Positions 27,000 to 35,674 of a DNA stretch of 64,000 bases are shown piece by piece. Source of the DNA: Chitinophagaceae bacterium. GTDB lineage: Bacteria > Bacteroidota > Bacteroidia > Chitinophagales > Chitinophagaceae. Under the pieces are notes generated by a model. That model saw only the letters and a program-made list of their open reading frames with translations, ran no database searches and was not told where the DNA came from. Every line of letters begins with the position of its first letter. Positions within the stretch are counted from its first letter, which is position 1. The DNA is taken from positions 558,001 to 622,000 of the forward strand of contig JADJDJ010000004.1 of assembly GCA_016702745.1 (NCBI GenBank), written 5' to 3'. The position numbers and the translations under genes were made by a program.

Positions 27000-28799
27000 T
27001 TAATCCACTTTAAGGGTTGTAAAAGGAGCTGATACGCCGTTCTCATTTACGGCTTCGATGGTAAAGTAATAGGTTTTTTTCAGGTCCATGGCTTTGAACC
27101 AATATTCATTCATAGTATTATCCATTACCATCAGGCAATTGTATAATTTATCCGGAGCCGTGCCATAATAAATATTATAAGCATAGGCATTATCCACCGG
27201 GCTCCAGCGGATCCAGGCACTGCGTTTGTCTTTTTCGGTTCTCAATACCATGAATGTTTTTACCGCTGCCGGCTTTTCGCCATTGCCCTTTCCAAATACC
27301 CTTAACCCGCTGATAGCAAATTTGCCGCTTGGCATATGAATATTCTCCAACTTAATATAACGGGCCTGCACCGGCGTGGCCAGCTCCACATATTCATGCG
27401 GGACATCTGTCCGGTTATTGCTTTTATCCGTCAGCAATATCCATTTCTTTCCATCTACTGAATAATAGAGTTTGTACTGATGGTATTGCTCCCCGCCATT
27501 GATCTTGCCCAGGTGCGTACTGCTTACATCCTGATCGGCATAATTGATTTGAATGGCATTCACGCTGGAAAGATCGCCCAGATCCGATTGTATCCATTCT
27601 CCCTTATTACCGCTTGCGGCACTCCAATAGGTTTTGATATCCTCATCATTGGCATTACCAGCATTATAAGCACCCAATGTGGACGAAACCTGTACTGGTT
27701 TTTTATAATTCAGGAGCATCCAGCCGGTGAAATAACTGGATGGCATCAGTGCCCGGTCATAACCAGGCGCGCGGGTCAGGATTGTTTTTTGCGGGGGCAG
27801 GTAGTGCGGATAATCGCCAAAAGCAGTATTGCACCACATCATATCTTCTTTATCAAATCCTGCTGGCCAGATCCCGATCCTTCTTTCAAAATTATTTTTC
27901 ACCGAGAGCATAATGGTGCTTACATGCCAGTAGTCCCCGTTATTATCCGTAAATGTGGCACCATGTCCGGCCCCCCGTGCAAAGCCACCCATCTTTATAC
28001 TCAATGGATCAGATTGCGGAAAAGTTTCAATGCCATCAAACAAGGGCTTTGACCCTACCACCACCCCATCGGCATAACCGCTGAACTCCGTTCCGGGCGC
28101 CCCGTATTGAAAATAATATTTCCCCTTATGCTTTGTCATCCAGGCACCCTCCAGAAAGGGGTCCAGAAAAGTATTGTCCATATGTTCCCCAAAACGCTGC
28201 CACCCATAGCGCCAGCTTTGCAGGTAATACATGGGCATCCTGGTACCGATCGGCTGAAAGGTTTTACGATCCAGTTCAACTCCATATACGGGATAGGTAT
28301 TACTACTGCCATTGTACATATAAAAGCGACCATCATCATCGGTAAAAAATGCCGGATCCCATCCACCGATATCAAAACTATCTACCAGGGGCTTCCATTC
28401 ATTGGCCTTGGGATTGGTGCTCATCCATAAGGTAAACTTGCGGGTATAAGTGGAGCCAAAGACCAGCATGGTGTCTCCCACTATTCCCACCGCCGGTGCA
28501 CAAAGCTCATCGTAGGTATTGGTATTCCAGGGACGAAGAAATTTTCTGGATATAAAATTCCATTGGCTCATATCACTGCTCCACCAGTAGCCCCATTGGT
28601 TGGTACTGAATAAATACAAGTCGCCTTTGTAATTAACGATCACCGGATCAGCCGTAGCGCGGTGCCGGCCCCATTCTGAGAAATTGGGAATCGGTGTATA
28701 GCCATAATCAATATTGATAGGATTGCAATAGGTTTTAGGCTGCGCGATGGCGGCAACGGTTATCCATACTGCTAAGCCGGCTAAAAAAAGTCTTTTCAT
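27000..28799 (-). CDS. GH43-like five-blade propeller hydrolase with discoidin-like and FnIII domains
   Basis: The 599-residue product has a signal peptide (LFLAGLAVWITVAAIAQP). The N-terminal about 350 residues look like a GH43/GH117-type propeller: ATADPVIVNYKGDLYLFSTN (candidate catalytic Asp), GGWDPAFFTDDDGRFYMYNG and EGAWMTKHKGKYYFQYGAPG (candidate Glu). A F5/8 type C (discoidin-like) domain (about 370-505, ending PVQARYIKLENIHMPSGKFA) and a FnIII domain (about 515-599) follow. Its stop overlaps nothing downstream, but its start overlaps the preceding gene by 4 nt (ATGA). The exact specificity cannot be read from sequence. Confidence 0.85.
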   Translation of the reverse strand: MKRLFLAGLAVWITVAAIAQPKTYCNPINIDYGYTPIPNFSEWGRHRATADPVIVNYKGDLYLFSTNQWGYWWSSDMSQWNFISRKFLRPWNTNTYDELCAPAVGIVGDTMLVFGSTYTRKFTLWMSTNPKANEWKPLVDSFDIGGWDPAFFTDDDGRFYMYNGSSNTYPVYGVELDRKTFQPIGTRMPMYYLQSWRYGWQRFGEHMDNTFLDPFLEGAWMTKHKGKYYFQYGAPGTEFSGYADGVVVGSKPLFDGIETFPQSDPLSIKMGGFARGAGHGATFTDNNGDYWHVSTIMLSVKNNFERRIGIWPAGFDKEDMMWCNTAFGDYPHYLPPQKTILTRAPGYDRALMPSSYFTGWMLLNYKKPVQVSSTLGAYNAGNANDEDIKTYWSAASGNKGEWIQSDLGDLSSVNAIQINYADQDVSSTHLGKINGGEQYHQYKLYYSVDGKKWILLTDKSNNRTDVPHEYVELATPVQARYIKLENIHMPSGKFAISGLRVFGKGNGEKPAAVKTFMVLRTEKDKRSAWIRWSPVDNAYAYNIYYGTAPDKLYNCLMVMDNTMNEYWFKAMDLKKTYYFTIEAVNENGVSAPFTTLKVD

Positions 28800-29641
28800 T
28801 TATCTATCCTTATGGTAGCCATTACCGGAAAATGATCAGAAGGGTACTTCATATCATACGAATCGGTAATGGTGATAAATTTGGAAACAGAAATGTCTTT
28901 ATGATGCGAGGTGAAAATATAATCAATACAACCGGAAGGCTTCTCCCCGAACTTAAAACCATTCCATGTATCGGCAGGGCCGTAGGCCAATGCACTCACC
29001 TGGCGGCAGTTCTGCATTTTACTCATCATGTATTGCGCAGGATCCTCTTCGGGTTTTGAATTGAAATCACCGGTGACGAATACCGGATAATGCTTACCGT
29101 AATTCTTTTCCGCGATTTTCTGAACGATCAGTTTGGCCGATTCCAGTCTGGCCTGTTTTCCCATATGATCAAAATGCGTATTAAAAACCCAGAACAGTTC
29201 TTTTGACTTTTTGCTTTTGAATAATCCATAGGTACAAACCCGGTTCAGGGCAGCATCCCAGCCCTTGGATGGCTGATCGGGAGTAGGAGATAACCAGAAG
29301 GTGGATTGTTCTACCAGCGTGTACAAATCTTTTTTATAAAAAATACAGGAATACTCACCTGCTTCCTTTCCATCATCTCTCCCCACACCGATATAGGCAT
29401 ATCCCTTGAGGCTGTCATTCAAATACAGTAATTGCCGGTGCAATACTTCCTGTAAGCCCACAAAATCGGGTTCATAATAATTGATCAGTCCGGCTACTTT
29501 ATCCTTGCGTACTTCCCACCAGTTTTCTCCATCACTTTTTACATCCAGCCGGATATTATAGGACATCAGTTTCAGGTCGGTCTGTGCAAAGCCGGTCAAT
29601 GCGATACAACAACCATAAAAAGCGATCAGTAGTTTTTTCAT
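28796..29641 (-). CDS. Endonuclease/exonuclease/phosphatase (EEP) family secreted protein
   Basis: The 281-residue product has a signal peptide (LLIAFYGCCIALTGFAQ) and the EEP motif series LKLMSYNIRLD, FVGLQEVLHRQL, FNTHFDHMGKQAR, FVTGDFNSKPEEDP and the terminal SDHFPVMATI. These hold the metal and catalytic Asn, Glu, Asp and His residues. Secreted EEP proteins are common in PULs and probably act as phosphodiesterases or phosphatases rather than nucleases. It overlaps the next gene by 4 nt, implying translational coupling. Confidence 0.9.
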   Translation of the reverse strand: MKKLLIAFYGCCIALTGFAQTDLKLMSYNIRLDVKSDGENWWEVRKDKVAGLINYYEPDFVGLQEVLHRQLLYLNDSLKGYAYIGVGRDDGKEAGEYSCIFYKKDLYTLVEQSTFWLSPTPDQPSKGWDAALNRVCTYGLFKSKKSKELFWVFNTHFDHMGKQARLESAKLIVQKIAEKNYGKHYPVFVTGDFNSKPEEDPAQYMMSKMQNCRQVSALAYGPADTWNGFKFGEKPSGCIDYIFTSHHKDISVSKFITITDSYDMKYPSDHFPVMATIRIDK

Positions 29642-29645
29642 ACAG

Positions 29646-31019
29646 CTAATTCAGGTGAGGACTGCTGAAGCCCAGTTTTTTCAATCCTGTTTTTATTTCG
29701 GGGCAGCTCATGAATAAATTCCAGAGTAGTCCGGTCCGGTAGTTTTCCATCATCACCACAATGGGACCCTGGTCAATCGCCAGGTAATGCGGCAGGAACC
29801 AATTCGATTGTTCACTGAAGGCATCATAAAATCCATAAGGACCCCAGCGTTTATCTTTCAGATTACCGTACCAGTGTTTCATGGCCGCCATTGATTCTTT
29901 GGGTGTATAAGGAAATGAAGATAATGCGGCTGTTGGAGAAATCACACCGATATCTCTGTCCATCGTTGGGGCATGACCGGCATACCCGACAGTTGAATAA
30001 CTGGAAGTTAATCCCCAATTATCGGGGCCATAGCCTTTGAATTTTTTCGGATTATCCACGCACCACTGGTAATTGATCAGGGCCTGGTTTCGGTTTTCTG
30101 CCCAGTAATCGGCATACTGGTCTTTCAATCCTCTTGGATCCAAACCAAGGTAAGAGTAATGCGCCCAGAATAAGGGCCCTCCATTCCAGGCATCACCCTG
30201 GTGTTTCATTTGTAATTTATAAGGGTAGTTGGCTGCAATGCCATCGGGCTTATTGACATCTTTGATTTTGCCATTATCGGCCCAACCTTCATGATAGACT
30301 GCAGCGGGTACGCCATGCGTGGGAGAAGAAGCAGCAAGTACATACATGATCAAACATTCATTGTATCCGCGTACAGGAAAATTCATTTCCCATCCGTACT
30401 CTGGACTCCAATGCCAGTACAATACATTTTTCCCGTTGCGGTACCAGTTAAAGTCCACTTCTTTCCATAATTGATCAGCCCGGCCCGCCAATGCCTTTTC
30501 TTCAGTGCTGCCGTTTTGAAAATATTGCCGGACGCAAAGCAGTCCCTGGATCATGTAGGAAGTTTCTACCAGGTCGCCCCCATTATCTTTTCTTCCAAAG
30601 GGTTTTACTTTCCCGGTTTCGCCGTTCCACCAATGAGGCCAGGCTCCATGAAAGCGATCTGCGGTTTCCAGGAAATGAACGATTTTTTCCAGTTGTTTTC
30701 TGCCAGCTTCTCTGGTAACAAATCCGCGTTCAATAGCTACGAGGATGGCCATTACCCCAAAGCCTGCTCCTCCGCTGGTCACCACATTTTTATCGTTTGC
30801 GGGGTAATTTCCGTCCACATGAAATCGTTCACGACCTAAACCACTGACTGGTTCGGCTCCATCCCAGAAGTATTGAAAACTTTGTTGTTGCACTAAACGA
30901 AACAGTGCACTGTCTTCTGCAGTAATTTTTACAGGATCCTGTGCTGCCATTTGTCTGTTTCCATTGCAGGCAATTATACCGGCCAGCAACAAGAGTATTA
31001 AGCCCTTTTTAACCATCAT
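29646..31019 (-). CDS. GH144-like (PF10091 glucoamylase-family) secreted glucanase
   Basis: The 457-residue product is counted from the ATG at 31019, which starts a lipoprotein signal (LLLLLAGIIAC). The upstream ATG at 31058 would overlap the preceding gene and spoil the signal. The PF10091/GH144 signature is clear: QQQSFQYFWDGAEPVSGLGR, VTSGGAGFGVMAI, DLVETSYMIQGLL, YGWEMNFPVRGYNECLIMYV and IGVISPTAALSSFPYT. The founding characterised GH144 enzymes, from Chitinophaga, are endo-beta-1,2-glucanases. It is the single-domain paralogue of the adjacent gene, 7 nt away. Activity on beta-1,2-glucan is the best family-based guess. Confidence 0.85.
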   Translation of the reverse strand: MMVKKGLILLLLAGIIACNGNRQMAAQDPVKITAEDSALFRLVQQQSFQYFWDGAEPVSGLGRERFHVDGNYPANDKNVVTSGGAGFGVMAILVAIERGFVTREAGRKQLEKIVHFLETADRFHGAWPHWWNGETGKVKPFGRKDNGGDLVETSYMIQGLLCVRQYFQNGSTEEKALAGRADQLWKEVDFNWYRNGKNVLYWHWSPEYGWEMNFPVRGYNECLIMYVLAASSPTHGVPAAVYHEGWADNGKIKDVNKPDGIAANYPYKLQMKHQGDAWNGGPLFWAHYSYLGLDPRGLKDQYADYWAENRNQALINYQWCVDNPKKFKGYGPDNWGLTSSYSTVGYAGHAPTMDRDIGVISPTAALSSFPYTPKESMAAMKHWYGNLKDKRWGPYGFYDAFSEQSNWFLPHYLAIDQGPIVVMMENYRTGLLWNLFMSCPEIKTGLKKLGFSSPHLN

Positions 31020-31026
31020 CAGCGAT

Positions 31027-32715
31027 TTATAAATACGGTGCTGTAAAGCCCAGCACATTTTTCATTCCATTTTTTATTTCCGGGCAACTGGTCAGCAGAT
31101 TCCAGATCAGTCCGCTCCGGTAATTTTCAATCATTACAATAATGGGACCCTGGTCAATGGCCAGGTGAGAGCCGGCAAACCACAATTCCTGCAGGGAAAA
31201 TGCATCGGTGAACCCATACTGACTCCAGATTTTATCTCCCAACTTATAATAAAAGAAACGGAGGGCATTCATACTTTCAGTGGGTGTGTAGGGAAAAGAG
31301 GAAAGCGCTGCCGTTGGGGAAATCACACCCTGATCATTATTCGGTTCGTTAGCGTTATAACCGGAAGGAACATCACTGGCCGTTAATCCCCAGCAGGAAC
31401 TGCTGTATCCGAAATATCCTCTGGGATTGGCCCGGCAATATTCGTAATTGATTTTAGTATGATTGGTTACCTGTGTCTGGTAATTTGCATACAGATCGCT
31501 CAGCCCAATCGGATTGATTCCCATAAAAGAATAATGGGCAAAAAACAAAGGTCCACCATTCGCTGAACCTAACGGTAATGGATATCCGAAATAGGTATTT
31601 CCGTTCTGCATGGCCCCGTTGCGGGCAAATCCATCCCGGTAAACGGCCTGCGGTATACCAAAGCTGGTGGAAGAAGCCGCCATGATATAAGTGATCAGGC
31701 ATTCGTTCCAGCCCTGAATTTTGTGATTCATGTCCCAGTTGTTCACGGGGCTCCAGTGCCAGTACAACACATTTTCATTACTCTTGCGGAACCAGCTCCA
31801 TTCCACTCCGTTCCAGATCGTATTAATATCATTGCGCAGAGTGGTTTCTGCCACATCGGCCCCATTGAAGTATTGTCTTGCCGTGAGCAAACCCGCAACC
31901 AGGTAAGAAGTTTCTACCAGGTCGGCACCATCATCTTTACTGCTGAATGGAATCACGACACCCGTGGTTCCATTGAGCCAGTGCGGAAAAGCACCATGAA
32001 ATTTCTGGGCGGTATTTTTTAAGAAGCCAACGATGGTCTGCATTCTGGTTAAACCCGCAGCCCTTGTGATAAATCCACGACTGATCGCAACGGGTATGGA
32101 CATGATTCCAAAACCAGATCCGCCCGAAGTAACCGTTTCTGCTCCTGCATTACTTCTTTCTCTTGCCAGTCCGCTTACCGGATGACCATAGTCCCAGAAG
32201 TATTTAAAGGTTTGTTGCTGTACCAGGTCCAGCAAGGCATTGTCACTGACTACAGGAAATTTATCAGTTGAATCTATTTGCGTAATAAATGTATAGGAAG
32301 AAGAAAGCACCAGTGCCCCACCTTTTACTGTTTTTACACTATTACCGGTTGCGGCCACATATCGGGTCAGGTATTTCAAAGGGGCCAAGGGCCGGATCGC
32401 AACAGTGCTGTCACCATTTTCATAAGCCAGGTCAACAGGTACAATTGAAGAGCCATTTTCTTTTATTGAAACCGAAGCACCTACTGTTGCACGATCCACT
32501 GCATTATTAAAACTGAGCCTGAATATAACACCCGGTTTGATATTGTAATTGCTGCTGACCGCCAATGCCGCTGTATTATCCAGTTTTGCACTCACCAAAA
32601 CCAATCCGGTAGGCGGCCCGGGTACCGGAGCAGGAGGTCTGTCTTTTTTACCACAACCGGCTGTAGCTAACAAAAGACTCAATACTACGCTATATGAAAT
32701 AAAGTGTGTACGCAT
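31027..32715 (-). CDS. Ig-like domain plus GH144-like glucanase, lipoprotein
   Basis: The 562-residue product has lipobox LATAGC (C21) and an N-terminal Ig/Big_5-like domain (about 35-140, with PGVIFRLSFNNAVDRATVGA). A PF10091/GH144 domain (about 155-562) follows, with QQQTFKYFWDYGHPVSGLAR, DLVETSYLVAGLL, NWDMNHKIQGWNECLITYI and QGVISPTAALSSFPYT. It shares the whole catalytic domain with the gene 7 nt downstream, so the pair probably arose by tandem duplication followed by gain or loss of the Ig domain. The predicted role is surface cleavage of beta-1,2-linked or related glucan. Confidence 0.85.
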   Translation of the reverse strand: MRTHFISYSVVLSLLLATAGCGKKDRPPAPVPGPPTGLVLVSAKLDNTAALAVSSNYNIKPGVIFRLSFNNAVDRATVGASVSIKENGSSIVPVDLAYENGDSTVAIRPLAPLKYLTRYVAATGNSVKTVKGGALVLSSSYTFITQIDSTDKFPVVSDNALLDLVQQQTFKYFWDYGHPVSGLARERSNAGAETVTSGGSGFGIMSIPVAISRGFITRAAGLTRMQTIVGFLKNTAQKFHGAFPHWLNGTTGVVIPFSSKDDGADLVETSYLVAGLLTARQYFNGADVAETTLRNDINTIWNGVEWSWFRKSNENVLYWHWSPVNNWDMNHKIQGWNECLITYIMAASSTSFGIPQAVYRDGFARNGAMQNGNTYFGYPLPLGSANGGPLFFAHYSFMGINPIGLSDLYANYQTQVTNHTKINYEYCRANPRGYFGYSSSCWGLTASDVPSGYNANEPNNDQGVISPTAALSSFPYTPTESMNALRFFYYKLGDKIWSQYGFTDAFSLQELWFAGSHLAIDQGPIIVMIENYRSGLIWNLLTSCPEIKNGMKNVLGFTAPYL

Positions 32716-32723
32716 TTCTTGTT

Positions 32724-34193
32724 TTAAAATACCAGGGTGGCGATAGAATGTGGCATTGCATTGATCTCAGCAGCTTTTCCGTTGATCCATAAATAATATG
32801 GAGTAGCTGCATTTCCCTGGTTCATCACGACCACCACGGTTTTTCCATCTTCATTCCGGAAAGCTGTGGTGAGCAACTGGCTGCGACTGGCAGTAGCGGC
32901 AATCCTCTTCGCACCCGGCTGGATGAATTTTGAAAAATGTCCGAGATAATAATACGCATTCGTATAGATCAGTTGTCCTGTTTTGGTATCCCCATGCACC
33001 GGAGCGAAACAAAAATTCTGTACATGGTTCGGGCCTCCGGTTTCATCGAGCAGGATATTCCAGTCTGTAAAACCTACCATTCCGTTATTATAATCATTGA
33101 TCAGACTACGCCCATATTCTTCTCCCAAAGACCAGGCATTGTAACGGGAAGCATTGAAGCTTTCAGCACATCCTTCTGTAAAGAAAATATGTTTATCAGG
33201 AAATGATTCATAAACCCTGCGCAGGTTTTCATACATCGGTGTTCCCCCACTCCAGTCTTCATACCAGTGGAAGCCAAGTCCCCATATATACTTTGCCGCT
33301 TCCGGATCATTGAAATAGGTTTGCGCCCGTTGGTAAATCAGGTCGCGGTTATGATCCCATACAATGATTTTCTTATCCTTCAGCCCTTCTTTTTGCATGG
33401 TGGGGCCCAGTGCATTTTTCAAAAAATCCCTCTCTTCTTCCGCTGTGTAGATACAGCTTTCCCAGCGCTGTTTGGCCATGGGTTCATTCTGTACTGATAT
33501 TCCCCATACCGGCACTCCTTCCTTTTCATACTCTTTGATAAACCTGCTGTAGTAAAGGGCCCAGCTGTTATAAAACTCCGTCTTTAGCTTTCCACCCTGT
33601 AACATATCATTGTTATCCTTCATCCAGGCCGGCGGGCTCCAGGGACTGGCGAAAAGATTCAGCTGACCACCGGCGGCCTGCATGGCTTCCTTGATAAAGG
33701 GTAGTTTGTATTTTTTATCGTGTTCAATATTGAAGCTTTGTAAACTTGTATCCCCATCCTTTACATACGTGTACATATCACTGCTGAAATCGCAGCTATT
33801 GATATTGGTTCGGGCAACCGTATAACCAATCCCGTTTGTTTTATCGAAATAGGCTTTGAGTAATTCCTGTTGCTTTTCCTTCGGCAGCTTATAAAATGTT
33901 TCTGCGGACGCATCAGTCATCGCCGCACCCATTCCGAAATAGGTTTGAAAGGTTTTACCCGGATCCACAAATACGCAAACCTGTGTTTCGAGAGGCTGTC
34001 CCATTTCTTTAAACTCCACCGTATCGGTCAGGCTCAGCCGGTAAGCCGAGCTGTCGGCTGTACTGTAGACCAGCACTTTTTTACCATCTGTTGAAAATGC
34101 GGATGGAGCATCAGCAGAACCGGATGCTTTTTCTTTTTTAGCCGTGCAGGACAGCATAAATATTGCTGTCAGATAAATGCAAGTTCTTTTCAT
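32724..34193 (-). CDS. GH30 glucanase lipoprotein (first of two)
   Basis: The 489-residue product has lipobox FMLSC and a GH30 clan A barrel: YFGMGAAMTDASAETFYKLP, FASPWSPPAWMKDNN, acid/base Glu in WGISVQNEPMAKQRWE (about residue 236) and nucleophile Glu in FFTEGCAESF (about 339), with the C-terminal beta-domain of the family. Bacteroidota GH30 enzymes of this shape include beta-1,6-glucanases and beta-glucosylceramidase-like enzymes; the PUL context favours glucan. It lies between a second GH30 gene (16-nt gap) and the GH144 pair (8-nt gap). Confidence 0.9.
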   Translation of the reverse strand: MKRTCIYLTAIFMLSCTAKKEKASGSADAPSAFSTDGKKVLVYSTADSSAYRLSLTDTVEFKEMGQPLETQVCVFVDPGKTFQTYFGMGAAMTDASAETFYKLPKEKQQELLKAYFDKTNGIGYTVARTNINSCDFSSDMYTYVKDGDTSLQSFNIEHDKKYKLPFIKEAMQAAGGQLNLFASPWSPPAWMKDNNDMLQGGKLKTEFYNSWALYYSRFIKEYEKEGVPVWGISVQNEPMAKQRWESCIYTAEEERDFLKNALGPTMQKEGLKDKKIIVWDHNRDLIYQRAQTYFNDPEAAKYIWGLGFHWYEDWSGGTPMYENLRRVYESFPDKHIFFTEGCAESFNASRYNAWSLGEEYGRSLINDYNNGMVGFTDWNILLDETGGPNHVQNFCFAPVHGDTKTGQLIYTNAYYYLGHFSKFIQPGAKRIAATASRSQLLTTAFRNEDGKTVVVVMNQGNAATPYYLWINGKAAEINAMPHSIATLVF

Positions 34194-34209
34194 AAATGTT
34201 ATTTATTTC

Positions 34210-35661
34210 TTACCAGGTAAATGTGGCAGCGGCCCCGGAAGGCAATGATACAAATGCCCATTTACCCTTGTACTTAATATTAAAACCCTGTGCGCCACCT
34301 TCATTCACTACCAGTAATACTTTTTTGCCCGCGGGCGTTTTGAAAGCCACGGTGGCTAAACCCGCCGCTTCGGTGCTGGCAATTCTGACTGAACCTGCCG
34401 GCACAAATCTGGAGGCATGGGCGATGATATAATAACCCACATTCCTGCTGAAATTGGAACCGCTGATGGTGATGGCTCCCTTGCACTCGGTACAGCCTCC
34501 CGGTGTATGCGGCCCGTAAGAGGGATCATTGGCCAGGTTCCATTCCAGTGCAATCCGGCTCCAGTTGCGCATTGAACCCACTACTACATTTTTCAGGTGC
34601 CATTTGAGATCACCATCAAAACTACCGTTGGCTCCGGTCCATTGTTCTGTAAAATAAAGATTGCGGTCAGGATGTGCATTATGCACCGTTGACAGAGCAC
34701 TGATATCACCCGCATACAAATGAAATGCAGCGCCATCCACATAATTTTTTGCAGCAGGATCATTCATCACCGTGATCGGATAATTGGGATTATCACAGTT
34801 ATGATCCCAGGCAATAATTTTTGTACTGATCCCTGCTGTTTGAAAGGCAGGTCCAAGATGATTCTTGATAAAATTCGTTTGTTCTGCAGCGTTCATCAGC
34901 ATACTTGGATTATTACCTCCGTGTTCGGGTTCATTCTGAATGGTGATGGCATGGATCGGAATACTTCTTGCCTGCATCTGCTGAATATATTTCACCAGGT
35001 ATTGTGCATACACTCCATAGTACTGCGTTTGTAAACTACCGCCAACACTGCTGCCATTGGTCTTCATCCAAACCGGCGGACTCCAGGGAGAACCCATGAT
35101 TTTGATAGATGGATTAATGGTGAGTATCTGTTGCAGGACCGGCACCAGATCAGTAAGATCCTGCGATAAACTGAAATTGGTCAGGCTGGGATCTGTTTGT
35201 CCGGTGGGCATATCATTATAACTGAATACAGCCGGACTGAGATCGGAAGCCCCGATACTGACCCTGAGATAACTTATTCCAATGGAGTTTGCACCCGAAC
35301 CAAATAATTCGTTGAGGAGGTTGGCTTTTTCTGTGGCACCCATGCGGTTGATCAGGTAGGCGCTGCTGCCTGTTAATGTAAATCCAAAACCATCAATGGA
35401 TTGATAGCTGGTGGAAGAGTCCACATCGATATTGGTAAATACGTTGGGCGTAGTGCCAAATGAAAGGATGGTTGTTTGCTTTTGTAATAAGGCAGACTGA
35501 TCCCCCTTGGTCAGCCACATCTCCACATCATTGGTGGCGGGTGGAGGGTTGGGTGTGGGTGAAGGACCGGGCTCGCTTTTTTTAGAACAATCACCAGCTG
35601 TTAGTACCGTAAACAATACGGTCAGTAAAATAAAAAGTCTGTTCAGTCGCATCATGTTCAA
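34210..35661 (-). CDS. GH30 glucanase, secreted (second of two)
   Basis: The 483-residue product has a lipoprotein-like signal (LLTVLFTVLTAGDC) and a Pro/Gly-rich linker. The GH30 barrel has IDGFGFTLTGSSAYLI, MGSPWSPPVWMKTNG, acid/base Glu in HAITIQNEPEHGGNN (about residue 244) and nucleophile Glu in LYFTEQWTGANGS (about 338), with the C-terminal beta-sandwich including HASRFVPAGSVRIAST. Divergence from its neighbour suggests the two GH30 enzymes have separate roles, for example endo and exo cutting. It lies 13 nt after the FG-GAP gene. Beta-1,6-glucan is the family-based guess. Confidence 0.9.
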   Translation of the reverse strand: MNMMRLNRLFILLTVLFTVLTAGDCSKKSEPGPSPTPNPPPATNDVEMWLTKGDQSALLQKQTTILSFGTTPNVFTNIDVDSSTSYQSIDGFGFTLTGSSAYLINRMGATEKANLLNELFGSGANSIGISYLRVSIGASDLSPAVFSYNDMPTGQTDPSLTNFSLSQDLTDLVPVLQQILTINPSIKIMGSPWSPPVWMKTNGSSVGGSLQTQYYGVYAQYLVKYIQQMQARSIPIHAITIQNEPEHGGNNPSMLMNAAEQTNFIKNHLGPAFQTAGISTKIIAWDHNCDNPNYPITVMNDPAAKNYVDGAAFHLYAGDISALSTVHNAHPDRNLYFTEQWTGANGSFDGDLKWHLKNVVVGSMRNWSRIALEWNLANDPSYGPHTPGGCTECKGAITISGSNFSRNVGYYIIAHASRFVPAGSVRIASTEAAGLATVAFKTPAGKKVLLVVNEGGAQGFNIKYKGKWAFVSLPSGAAATFTW

Positions 35662-35674
35662 TGATTCAGATTTT

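Noticed and set aside
28796..29641. DNA-repair nuclease (exonuclease III type)
   Set aside because: The protein has a signal peptide and sits in a glycan operon, so a DNA-repair role is unlikely.
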